Below, piece after piece: positions 54,966 through 64,000 of a stretch of DNA of 64,000 nucleotides. Origin of the DNA: Melioribacteraceae bacterium (lineage in GTDB: Bacteria; Bacteroidota; Ignavibacteria; Ignavibacteriales; Melioribacteraceae). The DNA is taken from assembly GCA_030584085.1 (NCBI GenBank), contig CP129490.1:2699511-2763510 (forward strand). The letters run 5' to 3'. The first letter of the stretch is position 1. Each line of letters starts with the position of its first letter. A program made the position numbers and the translations under genes. Under the pieces are notes generated by a model that was not told where the DNA came from, searched no databases, and was given only the letters and a program-made list of their open reading frames with translations.

Positions 54966-55215
54966 AGTATATTTACCTTTAATTGTTCATTAACAACTTA
55001 TTATTTTCAAAAAAAAATTAATTGATCCTCTAGTTTATTTTGGGATCATCAAAACTAACAACAAGAAATTGGGATGCGATCTCTTCATAAACCAATTCAA
55101 CAAATTCTGAGATCAATGAATTCCAAATCTTAAACAGTACATTCAACTAAGAGGACAAAGATTTTACTAAGCAAAAATTTAATCTTCGAACCCAGCTATT
55201 TAATAAATCAATATG

Positions 55216-55587
55216 TTACGGAATTGTTATCACAAAGTTTATTGTCATATTACTATTCAATTTATCGATGGTCTTACTATCATCCGGGTTCAAGTGATCG
55301 GTATAAAAAACTCGAATATCGTAATTCCCACCCTCATCTAATTGGAAAGAGTATGAACCATCCGAACTTGTGGTGACTGAAGCTGCCGGAGCAATGCCAA
55401 TACTATTATTATCTTTAGCACTCACATTTGCATCAGCAAGAGCCGTCCCATTCTGATCAGTTACTTTTCCGCTAATTGTATATTTCGCAAGTTCTCCTCC
55501 TTCACTGTATTCAGTAGTACTTTCCTCTGAGCAAGCTGAAAATACAAGTAATACTAAAGGAATTATCAAAAATTTTATTTTTTGCAT
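55216..55587 (-). CDS. Small lipoprotein with carboxypeptidase-regulatory-like domain
   Basis: A 123-aa protein with a lipobox FSAC (Cys19) and a single transthyretin-like beta-sandwich (YTISGKVTDQNGTALADANV, TSSDGSYSFQLDEGG, YDIRVFYTDH). Such modules serve as stalks or adhesion domains on the surface. ATG 55587 is preceded by AGAGGG. It lies between the serine hydrolase and a T9SS propeller on the same strand. The 250-nt spacer 54966-55215 shows no gene. Function unknown. Confidence 0.85.
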   Translation of the reverse strand: MQKIKFLIIPLVLLVFSACSEESTTEYSEGGELAKYTISGKVTDQNGTALADANVSAKDNNSIGIAPAASVTTSSDGSYSFQLDEGGNYDIRVFYTDHLNPDDSKTIDKLNSNMTINFVITIP

Positions 55588-55678
55588 GGTGCCCTCTTTT
55601 TTTAAGTGATAGCGATATTGCTTAATTTTACTTTCTTCGTTTATGAGGCTTAAAAGTCAGATTACTTCATTTAATCTT

Positions 55679-56938
55679 CTACTTCATTAAAATCATTTTT
55701 CTTGTTTGAATCTGGTTGTTGGTTTTGAGTGTATAGAAATAAATTCCACTAGAAAGATTTGCTGCATCAAAATCAACTTTATATGAACCGGACGACATTT
55801 CTTCATTTACTAATTCTGCAACTTCCTTTCCGAGTACATCATAAATTTTTAATGAAACATTAGTCTGTTCTGGCATTGAGAAATTTATTGTGGTGCTTGG
55901 GTTAAATGGGTTGGGAAAATTTTGGTTAAGCACAAATTTATTGGGAAGATCAGTTATTTCATCAGATACATCTGTTACTAAATTGAAATCACTTAATGGT
56001 CTTCTACTAATATAGTTGTGACTTGAGCTGTGGGTACAATATAGGTAAGTATCATCACTTTGAATATTGTAAACAATAGTGGTTTCTAAATTATCTTTCG
56101 CGGTATACCAAGTCCCACCAGCGCCACGGTAAGACAAACCGGGACCTATTGCCCCAACAAAAAGATTATCACCTAGACTATTAATACTAAGTGTGTTTTT
56201 CTCGAATAAATCTTCGTAATCAGTAAACATATTAAAATTATCTCCGTTATCTGTCGATACATAAAAACCTTTCCCGGGGTCAGTACCTACGGCCATATAA
56301 ACTTCATTATCATTTAGCGCATGAACTGTTCTAAATTGCTGCTGACTGCTAATAATACTCCAAGTTTCTCCATTGTCACCTGATCTGTACAAATATCTCG
56401 ATTCAAAGCTCAATGAGGCGTGTGCAAACATGTAATTGTTGTTACTTGTAAATGAGTTAAAAGTCATAAAGGTAAATTCGTCAGACCTAGTCCAGTTTTC
56501 TCCTTTATCGGTTGAACGATAAATGAACTGATCTGTACCCGCCAATAAAACATTATTACTTTCATAAATTGTATAAACTCTATGTTCAGCGTCAAGTCCA
56601 TTGTTTTTTTCTTGCCATGATTGTCCATTATCGACTGAAATGAATACGCCACCATCGGTACCGATATAAATTGAATTATCGTATTCTATTAAATCATAAA
56701 CTCTGGAAACTGAGTTGGGTAAATTAGGGGTTATATTCGTCCATGATTCGCCGTGGTTAGATGAAACAAGTAAATCACTAAAAACAAGGCTGGTATCTAA
56801 CTCAACAAAAAGATGATTATTAGCTACATAAATCTTGTTAACATTTGCAGTAGTATCTACAGTTACTTTTTCCCATTGCGCATTAATCTGTAAAAAGGAA
56901 AGAAAAATAAAAATACAAATGTAAAAGTACTTCTTCAT
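55679..56938 (-). CDS. T9SS-secreted BNR/Ycf48-type propeller protein
   Basis: A 419-aa protein with signal peptide and five clear Asp-box repeats (SSNHGESWTNI, SVDNGQSWQEK, STDKGENWTRS, SGDNGETWSII, STDNGDNFNMF), enough for one six- or seven-bladed propeller. Sorting domain: LNQNFPNPFNPSTTINF, LSSGIYFYTL, final KMILMK. The ATG at 56938 is fixed by AGGAGG. Its sorting-domain DNA is nearly identical over about 35 nt to that of the serine hydrolase gene nearby. It lies next to the two-component genes, which may control it. Confidence 0.9.
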   Translation of the reverse strand: MKKYFYICIFIFLSFLQINAQWEKVTVDTTANVNKIYVANNHLFVELDTSLVFSDLLVSSNHGESWTNITPNLPNSVSRVYDLIEYDNSIYIGTDGGVFISVDNGQSWQEKNNGLDAEHRVYTIYESNNVLLAGTDQFIYRSTDKGENWTRSDEFTFMTFNSFTSNNNYMFAHASLSFESRYLYRSGDNGETWSIISSQQQFRTVHALNDNEVYMAVGTDPGKGFYVSTDNGDNFNMFTDYEDLFEKNTLSINSLGDNLFVGAIGPGLSYRGAGGTWYTAKDNLETTIVYNIQSDDTYLYCTHSSSHNYISRRPLSDFNLVTDVSDEITDLPNKFVLNQNFPNPFNPSTTINFSMPEQTNVSLKIYDVLGKEVAELVNEEMSSGSYKVDFDAANLSSGIYFYTLKTNNQIQTRKMILMK

Positions 56939-57044
56939 AGCACCCTCCTTTTGTTGTTTGTAGAAATCTACACGACATTATATCCGATTAACGAATTCAT
57001 TTCAATAGCATCTTAATGCGATATGGAGTCTTTTTGTTTGGGAA

Positions 57045-57668
57045 TTAAATTTCGCCGCGGAGTTTTTTAGTTATTACTTCAGCCTTGGAGTTGACATTTA
57101 ATTTGCGGTAAACACTTCTAATGTGCTGTCGAACAGTATCAATCGAAATATGATATTTATCGGCAATCATTTTGTAGCTTAATCCTTCCACTAGGCCAAC
57201 TACAATATCATATTCTCTTTCAGTAAGTTGTTTTTCTAGTTTTTGCTTTGGCTGGAAGTATTCAATTACTTTCCTTGCTATGCGCGGCGACATTGGCGAT
57301 CCGCCATCTGCCAAGATTGTTAAGTACTTTTTTATTTCTTCGAGCGGAGAATTTTTTAATAGATAACCGGAGGCTCCGCCTTGCAAACATTTAAATATTT
57401 TTTCAGGGTCATCGTGCACGGTAAGCATAACGATTTCGGTTTCGGGTAATTTTTCTTTAATCGCCCTTAGAGATTCGTCACCTTGTTTACCGGGTAATCC
57501 TATATCTGATAAAATTATTTCGGGTTTGTTTTCATCGGATAGTTCCGTGAAAAAATCTTCCATAGAATTCACACTAATAGTGCATTTGAATTCCTTTTGA
57601 TGACTTAAATATCTATATAGTAATTCTCTTAATTCAATATCATCTTCTATAATTGCAATGCTTTTCAT
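57045..57668 (-). CDS. NarL/FixJ-family response regulator
   Basis: A 207-aa regulator. The receiver domain has the acidic pair in AIIEDDIEL, phospho-acceptor Asp in EIILSDIGLPG, Thr in VMLTVHDD and Lys in SGYLLKNSP. A LuxR-type HTH follows (LTEREYDIVVGLVEGLSYK, DTVRQHIRSVYRKLNV). The ATG at 57668 fits the family, but the only good Shine-Dalgarno (AGGAGA) is 4 nt before an in-frame TTG at 57683, which would add MILVN; either is possible. It lies 48-63 nt downstream of the histidine kinase, its likely partner. Confidence 0.93.
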   Translation of the reverse strand: MKSIAIIEDDIELRELLYRYLSHQKEFKCTISVNSMEDFFTELSDENKPEIILSDIGLPGKQGDESLRAIKEKLPETEIVMLTVHDDPEKIFKCLQGGASGYLLKNSPLEEIKKYLTILADGGSPMSPRIARKVIEYFQPKQKLEKQLTEREYDIVVGLVEGLSYKMIADKYHISIDTVRQHIRSVYRKLNVNSKAEVITKKLRGEI

Positions 57669-57731
57669 ATTGACCAAAATCAACTTTTCTCCTAAAAATT
57701 ACAATCGCATGAAAATGCGATGCAGTCTATT

Positions 57732-60700
57732 TTATGAAATTGGAGGTGCTTTAACAATTACGATGAATCCATTTTCATTCTTAAATTCACAAATAGCTTT
57801 TATTTTTTTTGCACGCATTTCAATGTTTCGAAGACCTTGCCCTGTATGGTGTTCTTTTTGTTCATATCTTTTTCCATTATCGGCTATAATCATGGTTAGA
57901 AACTTATCCGTATTGGTTATTGATATATTAACTTCGGTTGCATCGGAGTGTTTCATAATATTATGTACAGATTCTTTTAAGATTAAGTACAGATTTTGCC
58001 GGGTTTCTAGATTTAGTTTTTCATCCGAATCTAAACCTGATACAGAGAAATTTACTTTTATGTTTTTCTCAGTCAAAACCGAAAATGCAATGTCTTTCAT
58101 CTTGTATATTAAATTATTCAGACCATCATTTCGAGAATCAATTGCCCACACAATATCCTGCATAGTTGAAACCGCTTCACGGGCTTGTTCTGCAATGCGT
58201 TTAAGATTTTTTGATTCTTTCTCTCCGTTAATCTGCATTTCAAGCATTTGTGCACGCATCGAAACTTTAGTTAATGTTGAACCAACCTCATCATGTAAAT
58301 CGCTTGCTATTTTTACGCGAAGACGTTCTAACTCTAAAATCCTATTAATCCTATACTTGTAAATTGAGAAAAGACCTAATGCTATTAAACTTCCAACAAC
58401 TAAATTGAACCACCATGTAAGCCAAAACGGTGGGGAGATTGTTAAGAAAATTGAGGCTTCATTATTGCTGAAGTTTCCCGAACGGTCAACAACTTTTACT
58501 TTAAAATTATATTCTCCGGGATCAAGATTAGTGTATGTTGCAAATCGTTTATCCGGGGTTGTAATAATCCAGTTGTCGTCAAAGTTTTCCAATTTATAAG
58601 CGTATTTAAGGGAACGCTGCATATCAAAGTTTAATGCTGCAAATTCAAATTCAAAAACATTATCCAGGTAATTTAAGCTCAGTTTATCTGCAACAATTAT
58701 ATTTTTTTCTAGCTTTGAATCGTTTCCAATGGGAACAGGTTTATTTCCTATTGTAAAACCGGTTGTAACAATTTTATAATCAATATTTCTGTCGGAAAAT
58801 TTTGCTGGATCAAAACTAATAAACCCGTTTATGCTTCCGAAAATTATCTCGCCTGCAATAGTTTTATAAGCTGCATTCTGTACAAATTCTTTATAAGCCA
58901 AGCCGTCCTGTGTTGAAAAGTTTGTAAAGATTTCTTTTACGGGATTGAATCGTGAAATACCGTTGTTTGTGCTTATCCAAAGTTCCCCGGAATTGTCTTC
59001 TTCAATTGCATAAACTGTATTATTGGGCAAACCTTCATTTGTGGTATAAAAAGTAAAGGTTTCCGTTTCATAATTAAACTTGTTTAATCCGCCGCCGTAT
59101 GTTCCCAACCATAAATTGTTTTTGGAATCCTCTTTTATTGTCGTGACATAATTATGACTTAATCCGTTTTCGTTATTGTTGGAATAGTTAATAAATCTTC
59201 CTCTCTTTGTATCTATTTTATCTATTCCTTTCGAATCAGTTGCAATCCATAAATTTCCGCGGCTGTTGTTATAAATACATGTTATACCCTTTGCACTTAT
59301 TTGATAACCGAGCTCGTCATTATTGTTTGTATTTGCAAAGTCATCAGTTTCTTTATTATACTTAAATAATCCCACACCATGTGTTCCCGCCCATATGTTT
59401 TTTTCTTTATCTTGGTATAAATAACTGATGCCTCTTGAATTCAGTTTGGAGTTTTGAGTATTGTAGGCTGTAGTTGTTTTAGTTTTCTTATCATATTTAA
59501 ATAACCCGTTTAATACAGTACCGTACCATATATTTCCCTCGTTATCTTCCATAAGGCAGTAAACATATATCTTTTTAGAGCGATCGATTTGATGAAAGGC
59601 TTTTATTATATTTTTATTAGAATCAAGCCGGAATAAACCGCTGCCGAAAGTGCCTGCCCAAAAGTATCCTTCTTTATCCTCCAGTATTGCCATGCCCGGT
59701 GCAGTGACACCAATATGAGAGTCATTTAGAAAGTTGTAAAATCTAGATTGTGAAAGATCGATTTTATATGCGCCGTCGCTTATTGAACCTACCCAGAGTA
59801 TATTTTGATCATTAGAGAAATAGAGGGTTCTTAAAATAGATTTGGCGAAAATGTTTACATTATCAATTTCGAAAGGTAAAAACTCGTCTTTTGCAGAATC
59901 ATATTTTAGCAAATTACCTGAAGCCGCCGCCCAAATAGTTTTTCTTATTGTATCTGCGTAAACATAATGAACTGTGCCCGGTTTTAACTTCTCATCAACT
60001 TTTTCAAAATAGGAATAAGTTTTTACAACACCGAATTTAGGATTTAATTTTTTTATTTCGTTTGGAGTTGAAATCCATGCAGAACCATCAGAATCAATTG
60101 TTGCGCTGAATATTTGTGTTTTTTCAAAGTAATTATAAATATCCGGGAATTTGTTTTCTACATTTGAAAATTTAAACAAACCTTCATTGCTTGTTCCAAC
60201 CCAAATATTTCCGTTGTGATCGCTACAAATATTAGTAACAAAATTTGTTTTTAGTCCGTTGCTGCTGTTAATATAGTTTTCAACTTTTTCTGTTTCCAAA
60301 TTAAGTTTTACTATTCCGCCTTCGCGTGTGCCTATCCATAAATATTTTCCTTTGGAATAAAGAGTATAAACCAAATCCGTATTTTTGCTCACACCGGCGG
60401 AATCAAGATCGAAGAAAATAAATTTATCTTTTTCACGGTTGTATTTATATAAACCGCCGCCTTGAGTACCAACCCAAAGGTTTTTATAACCGTCTTCACA
60501 AATTGATGTAATAAGGTTGTTTTGTATTCCGTTTGTGTCATTGGGGTTGTAACTGTAGACCTTACAGCTATATCCGTCAAACCTGTTTAATCCGTCGTCT
60601 GTGCAGAACCACATAAATCCCTGATAATCCTGTACAATACTTTTAACAGATAACTGGGATAAACCCTGCGCGGTGGCTACTTGTTCATAATGAAGATCGT

Positions 60701-60770
60701 TGCTTTGAGCAAAACAATCGGCAAATGCAAAAAACAATATAAATGGAATTATTTTACTTATCGATTTCAT
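57732..60770 (-). CDS. Reg_prop (two-component regulator propeller) sensor histidine kinase
   Basis: A 1012-aa sensor. A signal peptide is followed by about 14 Reg_prop repeats forming two propellers in the periplasm (GFMWFCTDDGLNRFDGY, NLWVGTQGGGLYKY, NIWAGTHGVGLFKYN, ELWISTNNGISRFN), a Y_Y_Y domain (YTNLDPGEYNFKVKVVDRSG), one membrane helix (about 785-803), HisKA_3 with His826 in SDLHDEVGSTLTKVS and a HATPase domain (ESVHNIMKHSDA, DNGKRY, GQGLRNIEMRA). Unlike Bacteroides hybrid sensors it has no fused receiver/AraC; the regulator is the next gene. Such sensors often detect polymer breakdown products; the ligand here is unknown. Confidence 0.95.
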   Translation of the reverse strand: MKSISKIIPFILFFAFADCFAQSNDLHYEQVATAQGLSQLSVKSIVQDYQGFMWFCTDDGLNRFDGYSCKVYSYNPNDTNGIQNNLITSICEDGYKNLWVGTQGGGLYKYNREKDKFIFFDLDSAGVSKNTDLVYTLYSKGKYLWIGTREGGIVKLNLETEKVENYINSSNGLKTNFVTNICSDHNGNIWVGTSNEGLFKFSNVENKFPDIYNYFEKTQIFSATIDSDGSAWISTPNEIKKLNPKFGVVKTYSYFEKVDEKLKPGTVHYVYADTIRKTIWAAASGNLLKYDSAKDEFLPFEIDNVNIFAKSILRTLYFSNDQNILWVGSISDGAYKIDLSQSRFYNFLNDSHIGVTAPGMAILEDKEGYFWAGTFGSGLFRLDSNKNIIKAFHQIDRSKKIYVYCLMEDNEGNIWYGTVLNGLFKYDKKTKTTTAYNTQNSKLNSRGISYLYQDKEKNIWAGTHGVGLFKYNKETDDFANTNNNDELGYQISAKGITCIYNNSRGNLWIATDSKGIDKIDTKRGRFINYSNNNENGLSHNYVTTIKEDSKNNLWLGTYGGGLNKFNYETETFTFYTTNEGLPNNTVYAIEEDNSGELWISTNNGISRFNPVKEIFTNFSTQDGLAYKEFVQNAAYKTIAGEIIFGSINGFISFDPAKFSDRNIDYKIVTTGFTIGNKPVPIGNDSKLEKNIIVADKLSLNYLDNVFEFEFAALNFDMQRSLKYAYKLENFDDNWIITTPDKRFATYTNLDPGEYNFKVKVVDRSGNFSNNEASIFLTISPPFWLTWWFNLVVGSLIALGLFSIYKYRINRILELERLRVKIASDLHDEVGSTLTKVSMRAQMLEMQINGEKESKNLKRIAEQAREAVSTMQDIVWAIDSRNDGLNNLIYKMKDIAFSVLTEKNIKVNFSVSGLDSDEKLNLETRQNLYLILKESVHNIMKHSDATEVNISITNTDKFLTMIIADNGKRYEQKEHHTGQGLRNIEMRAKKIKAICEFKNENGFIVIVKAPPIS

Positions 60771-61127
60771 TTATGAAAATAATTGAGCGTTAACTTGAGA
60801 TACAAATTTATTTACGATGTCAAAACAGTTTCCTTAATATTAATTAAGATAACTCATCTTATACTAATTGCCAACTAGAGAATCAAAGAAATAGAACAAG
60901 TTGAAAGGTTCAGAGAAATGAGAGACCAAAGACTGGGGTTGAATAAAGTGGAACGATCAAGAAAGGGAAAAAACTTCCTGTAATTAACTGATCGGTATGA
61001 CGTAGATAAACAGACCGGCTCACCTCTTTGTTTCAATCTGCGGTATTACCGGTCAACTATTAAATTTTTCTTAATCCTAATCTTACTCTTAATCGCTTTT
61101 CAGTTCTATGATAAAAAAAGAGTAAGA
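60771..61127. other. Intergenic spacer with an inverted repeat
   Basis: No gene is seen in these 357 nt. AATCTTACTCTT (61079-61090) and AAGAGTAAGATT (61118-61129) form a 12-bp inverted repeat with a 27-nt loop that reaches into the stop codon of the gene ending at 61128; no clear U-tract follows. The rest should contain the leader and promoter of the histidine kinase. Confidence 0.55.
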
Positions 61128-62000
61128 TTAAGAATTATTTTTCATCCACTCGTCAAAAACTTCAGCAAATTTTCGAGGTGATTTTGGGTCTAAATTAAAA
61201 TATAAAGAAGGTTCAATCAGTTCCAATTCCATCAACGCGAATTCATTTTCATCTGTTCTAACAAAATCAATACGCGCATAGAGTAAATCGGTTTTAATAG
61301 AATCCAGAATTTTCTCAGCATCTGTTTTCATTTTCGCATTCGGTTGAATTGGTTTAATAATTCCGCCATGTTCTTCCTGCACTCTAAAATCATTTTGCTT
61401 TGGTGTTTTAAGAATTGCATGACTGTATTTGCCACCAAAATAAAACAATGAATATTCGCCTTCGGTAATTATATTTTTTATGAATGGCTGCACTATAAAA
61501 GGACGAGTACCGAATTTAGAATTGAAAGTAGAGAGTTGAGATTTAAAATCATTTTTATTTATTCGGAACGTGTTATCAGCATTTGCACTAATTGTTGGCT
61601 TGATGATTAATTCACCGGTTACAAGTTTATCGAAAAAATTTGAGACTTCATCTTCATTAAATGTATCAAACCATACAGACGGAACAATTTTAATTCCTTT
61701 CTCTTCCATATCACGAAGATAAGTTTTATCCATATTCCATTTAATAATTTCAAGATTATTTTCAAGATGAGTTTGAGAATTGATTTCTTCTAATACTTGT
61801 AAAAATTCATCTGGAGAATGTTGATAATCCCACGTTGACCGGACAATTACTGCATCGTAATTTTTCCAATTTATATTTTTTGCTTTCCATGAGATGGATT
61901 CAACTTTCCAACCTAGCTCCTTAAACGGTTCGACCAGAAGTTCATCATATGTATAAAAACCTACTACTGAATCCATTGTTAGGAATACGACTTTTTTCAT
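61128..62000 (-). CDS. ATP-grasp domain protein (glutathione-synthetase/DcsG-like)
   Basis: A 290-aa protein without signal peptide. It has a pre-ATP-grasp Rossmann part (YDAVIVRSTWDYQHSPDEFL), then nucleotide-binding segments (LIIKPTISANADNTF, RPFIVQPFIKNI, GEYSLFYFGGKYSHAILK) and the metal-binding end FALMELELIEPSLYF. This layout is that of the ATP-grasp group containing the cycloserine-pathway ligase DcsG. Members join a carboxylate to an amine using ATP; no cycloserine genes are nearby, so the substrate is unknown. It follows yjjG by 11 nt and the helicase gene, probably as one transcript. Confidence 0.82.
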   Translation of the reverse strand: MKKVVFLTMDSVVGFYTYDELLVEPFKELGWKVESISWKAKNINWKNYDAVIVRSTWDYQHSPDEFLQVLEEINSQTHLENNLEIIKWNMDKTYLRDMEEKGIKIVPSVWFDTFNEDEVSNFFDKLVTGELIIKPTISANADNTFRINKNDFKSQLSTFNSKFGTRPFIVQPFIKNIITEGEYSLFYFGGKYSHAILKTPKQNDFRVQEEHGGIIKPIQPNAKMKTDAEKILDSIKTDLLYARIDFVRTDENEFALMELELIEPSLYFNLDPKSPRKFAEVFDEWMKNNS

Positions 62001-62011
62001 TATTGTAAGCC

Positions 62012-62710
62012 TTATTCCAAGATCTGTTTTATTTCATCAAATGATCTGACTTCATGGGTAGGTTTTATATTGAAATGATTTTCTTTTTTGGTAGGATTAA
62101 ACCAGCATGTATCAACTTGGTGATTATAACCAAGCTGAATATCCGTCTCAATATTATCGCCGATGATCAATGCAGATTTGTTTTCGAAACCAATTCTAGA
62201 TTTTGCATAATCGAAATATTCTTTACGAGGTTTGGCAAATCCAACTTCTTCCGAGATTATTATGTGTTCAAAATATTTACTAACACCGGAAAGCTTAATT
62301 CTAGAGAGTTGATTTCGTTTAATACCGTTGGTAACAACTGAAGGTTGATACTTATTATCAATTAAGAATTCCAAAAAATCAATTGCTCCATCCAAAAGAA
62401 AAGTTGATTCACTTAAAAAATCTATGAATCTTTCACTTAAAATATGGGGATCAACAACTTTATCCGGGAAATTGACTTCTGTAAATTCTTTGAAGCGTCC
62501 GACTTTTACATCGTCAATTTTAATCTCATCTTTCTGAAATGCAGTCCAATATTTTCTGTTTATTAAGCTATAGCTTTTATAAATATCTTCATTAAACTTA
62601 CCGAAAAACTCACTGCACAAACTTTGCAGCGAGTAATATTCGGTTTTTGCATAATCAAAAAGTGTATCGTCTAAATCGAGGAGAATCCATTTATATTTTC
62701 TATTAATCAT
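62012..62710 (-). CDS. yjjG: HAD-family noncanonical pyrimidine nucleotidase, YjjG-like
   Basis: A 232-aa cytoplasmic HAD hydrolase. Motif I is LLDLDDTLFDY (nucleophile Asp near residue 12), motif II SVVTNGIKRNQL, motif III with Lys in FAKPRKEYFDYA and motif IV IIGDNIETDIQLG. The helical cap between motif I and II has the YjjG length. The E. coli relative dephosphorylates noncanonical pyrimidine nucleotides such as 5-fluoro-dUMP. Gap of 24 nt after the helicase gene. Confidence 0.88.
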   Translation of the reverse strand: MINRKYKWILLDLDDTLFDYAKTEYYSLQSLCSEFFGKFNEDIYKSYSLINRKYWTAFQKDEIKIDDVKVGRFKEFTEVNFPDKVVDPHILSERFIDFLSESTFLLDGAIDFLEFLIDNKYQPSVVTNGIKRNQLSRIKLSGVSKYFEHIIISEEVGFAKPRKEYFDYAKSRIGFENKSALIIGDNIETDIQLGYNHQVDTCWFNPTKKENHFNIKPTHEVRSFDEIKQILE

Positions 62711-62734
62711 AATCAGTAAGATAAGAAACTATGA

Positions 62735-64000
62735 TTAATTTTTTCTTCTACTTCTATTTGGTCTTTTATTTTTATCAAATCTATCCGAGCGTCTTTTGTT
62801 ATCGCGTTTTCCTTTGAATGAATCTCTTCTATCACCGGATCTGCTTCCTTCGGATTTTTTACTTGCGGCAACTTCTACGTTTATCTCTCTGCCTTTGACT
62901 TTTTGCTTGCTGAATCCTTTTAGAATTTCATTTTCGTAATTTCCATCCGCTTCAAAAAATGAAAAATTCTTAAGTATTTCTATCGAACCAATGTCTATTG
63001 ATTTAACTCCGGAATAATCTTTTATCATACCGATAATAGATGTTGGTTTAATATCATCACGAGATCCGACATTAATAAAAAAGCGAGTATAATTGTTTGC
63101 TTTATTTATAGTATCTTTTTCACGTCTACCTTTTTCATTAGGAGAACTGAGCTCAGGTAAATTTTTATAGTAATCTAAAAATCTGTTGAATTCAATTGAA
63201 ACAAATCTTTGTATCAACTCTGTCCGATCCATCCATTCCAATTTCTTGTAAATGGAAGGAAGAAACCCTTCAACGTTTGTGTGATCCACTTCAACTTTTT
63301 CTACTCTATCGATTAAGTGAAATAATTGTTTCTCGCAAATTTCTTTTCCCGAAGGGATCTGAAGTGTTTGAAATTTCTTATTCAACTTTTCTTCTATCAA
63401 TCTGATTTTGTGTTTCTCTTTTAGGTTTGCTATAATTATTGAAGTACCACTCTTCCCTGCTCTACCCGTTCTTCCGCTTCGATGTGTATAAATTTCTAAT
63501 TCATCAGGTAAATTATAATTAATTATGTGTGTTAGATTATCGACATCTAAACCGCGTGCAGCAACATCAGTAGCAACAAGCAGAGTTGTGTGTTTAATTC
63601 TAAACTTGCTCATAACAACTTCACGCTGCTGTTGTGAAAGATCACCGTGAAGTGCTTCTGCGTTATATCCGTCTTGAATTAATTTTTCCGCTACTTCTTT
63701 CGTTTCTTGTCTGGTTCTACAAAAAACTATTCCATAAATATCCGGATGGTAATCAACTATTCTTTTCAAAGCTAAATATCTATCTCTGGCTTGAACGAAA
63801 TAACTAATATGCTGAACATTTTCCGCACCGGTATTTTTCTTACCAATTGTTATCTCAATTGGTTTGTTCATGTACTTATTGGCAATTTTTAGTAATTGAT
63901 CCGGCATAGTTGCCGAGAACATATATGTATTGCGCTGTTTTGGAGTTGCTTCAAGAATTGCTTCAAGATCTTCTTTGAATCCCATATTCAACATTTCATC
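62735..64000 (-). CDS. deaD: DEAD-box RNA helicase (DeaD/CsdA-like), C-terminal part
   Basis: The gene enters from the window edge within motif II; the last codons read DEMLNMGF, so the Q, Walker A and DEAD motifs are upstream. Visible motifs are SATMP (III), GIVFCRTRQET (IV), LVATDVAARGLDVD (V) and YTHRSGRTGRAGKSG (VI). A DbpA-type RNA-binding domain follows (RFFINVGSRDDIKPTSIIGM) and then a basic Arg/Lys/Ser tail of about 45 residues. The protein remodels RNA, likely in ribosome assembly or cold adaptation. Not determinable: the start and full length. Confidence 0.93.
   Translation of the reverse strand, partial: DEMLNMGFKEDLEAILEATPKQRNTYMFSATMPDQLLKIANKYMNKPIEITIGKKNTGAENVQHISYFVQARDRYLALKRIVDYHPDIYGIVFCRTRQETKEVAEKLIQDGYNAEALHGDLSQQQREVVMSKFRIKHTTLLVATDVAARGLDVDNLTHIINYNLPDELEIYTHRSGRTGRAGKSGTSIIIANLKEKHKIRLIEEKLNKKFQTLQIPSGKEICEKQLFHLIDRVEKVEVDHTNVEGFLPSIYKKLEWMDRTELIQRFVSIEFNRFLDYYKNLPELSSPNEKGRREKDTINKANNYTRFFINVGSRDDIKPTSIIGMIKDYSGVKSIDIGSIEILKNFSFFEADGNYENEILKGFSKQKVKGREINVEVAASKKSEGSRSGDRRDSFKGKRDNKRRSDRFDKNKRPNRSRRKN

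Noticed and set aside
11929-56938. Type IX secretion machinery (Por/Spr/Gld proteins) expected with the cargo
   Set aside because: No gene in the window matches. The 555-aa barrel at 35129 is far too small for SprA and lacks its features.
57658-58362. 234-codon plus-strand frame opposite the histidine kinase
   Set aside because: It is antisense to the HisKA_3/HATPase region, which has strong domain evidence. The frame shows no family signature.

Overview
The window looks like chromosomal DNA of a low-GC, Gram-negative member of the Bacteroidota/Chlorobi group, most likely Ignavibacteria. This is an inference. It rests on at least twelve intact secreted proteins ending in a type IX secretion (T9SS) sorting domain with the NYPNPFNPSTxI signature, a one-chain di-heme SdhC, TonB receptors, split Reg_prop two-component proteins and Bacteroidota-style weak Shine-Dalgarno use. 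No rRNA is present to confirm it.

Layout. 1-6 kb: 3' end of dacB, convergent with secG; a tRNA-Met(CAU); and a likely four-gene operon (630-aa acidic protein, obgE, FecCD permease, M48 lipoprotein protease). 6-9.4 kb: sdhCAB, each junction overlapping as TAATG. 9.4-11.9 kb: a cobalamin riboswitch driving a BtuB-like receptor. 11.9-32.3 kb: a dense T9SS cargo island on the minus strand (beta-propeller proteins, two M28 peptidases, an MXAN_6640-like metalloprotease, a PQQ-type propeller), interrupted by an octaheme cytochrome c and marked by decayed genes and palindromic repeats. 32.4-36.8 kb: TonB receptor, lipoprotein and Wzi-like barrel. 36.9-41.6 kb: one more T9SS cargo, a divergent Nramp transporter and rlmI. 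41.7-47.3 kb: a signalling operon (transmembrane Ser/Thr kinase with an FG-GAP/ASPIC ectodomain, a GAF-sigma54 activator, a receiver stub), divergent from msrA. 47.9-56.9 kb: a second cargo cluster (two subtilisins, one followed by a propeptide-like lipoprotein, a serine hydrolase, a small lipoprotein, a propeller). 57-60.8 kb: NarL-type regulator and Reg_prop histidine kinase. 61-64 kb: ATP-grasp protein, yjjG and a DEAD-box helicase cut by the window edge.

The genes suggest a surface-active heterotroph that exports many peptidases and beta-propeller proteins, takes up cobalamin and other ligands through TonB receptors, and respires with succinate dehydrogenase and a periplasmic octaheme cytochrome. 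No T9SS machinery gene lies in this window.

The most interesting points are the receptor-kinase/sigma54 operon, a stand-alone lipoprotein resembling the subtilisin propeptide directly behind a subtilisin gene, a palindromic repeat translated in frame inside a sorting domain, an in-frame amber codon in a cargo gene, and an 89-nt identity block between the sorting domains of neighbouring cargo genes.
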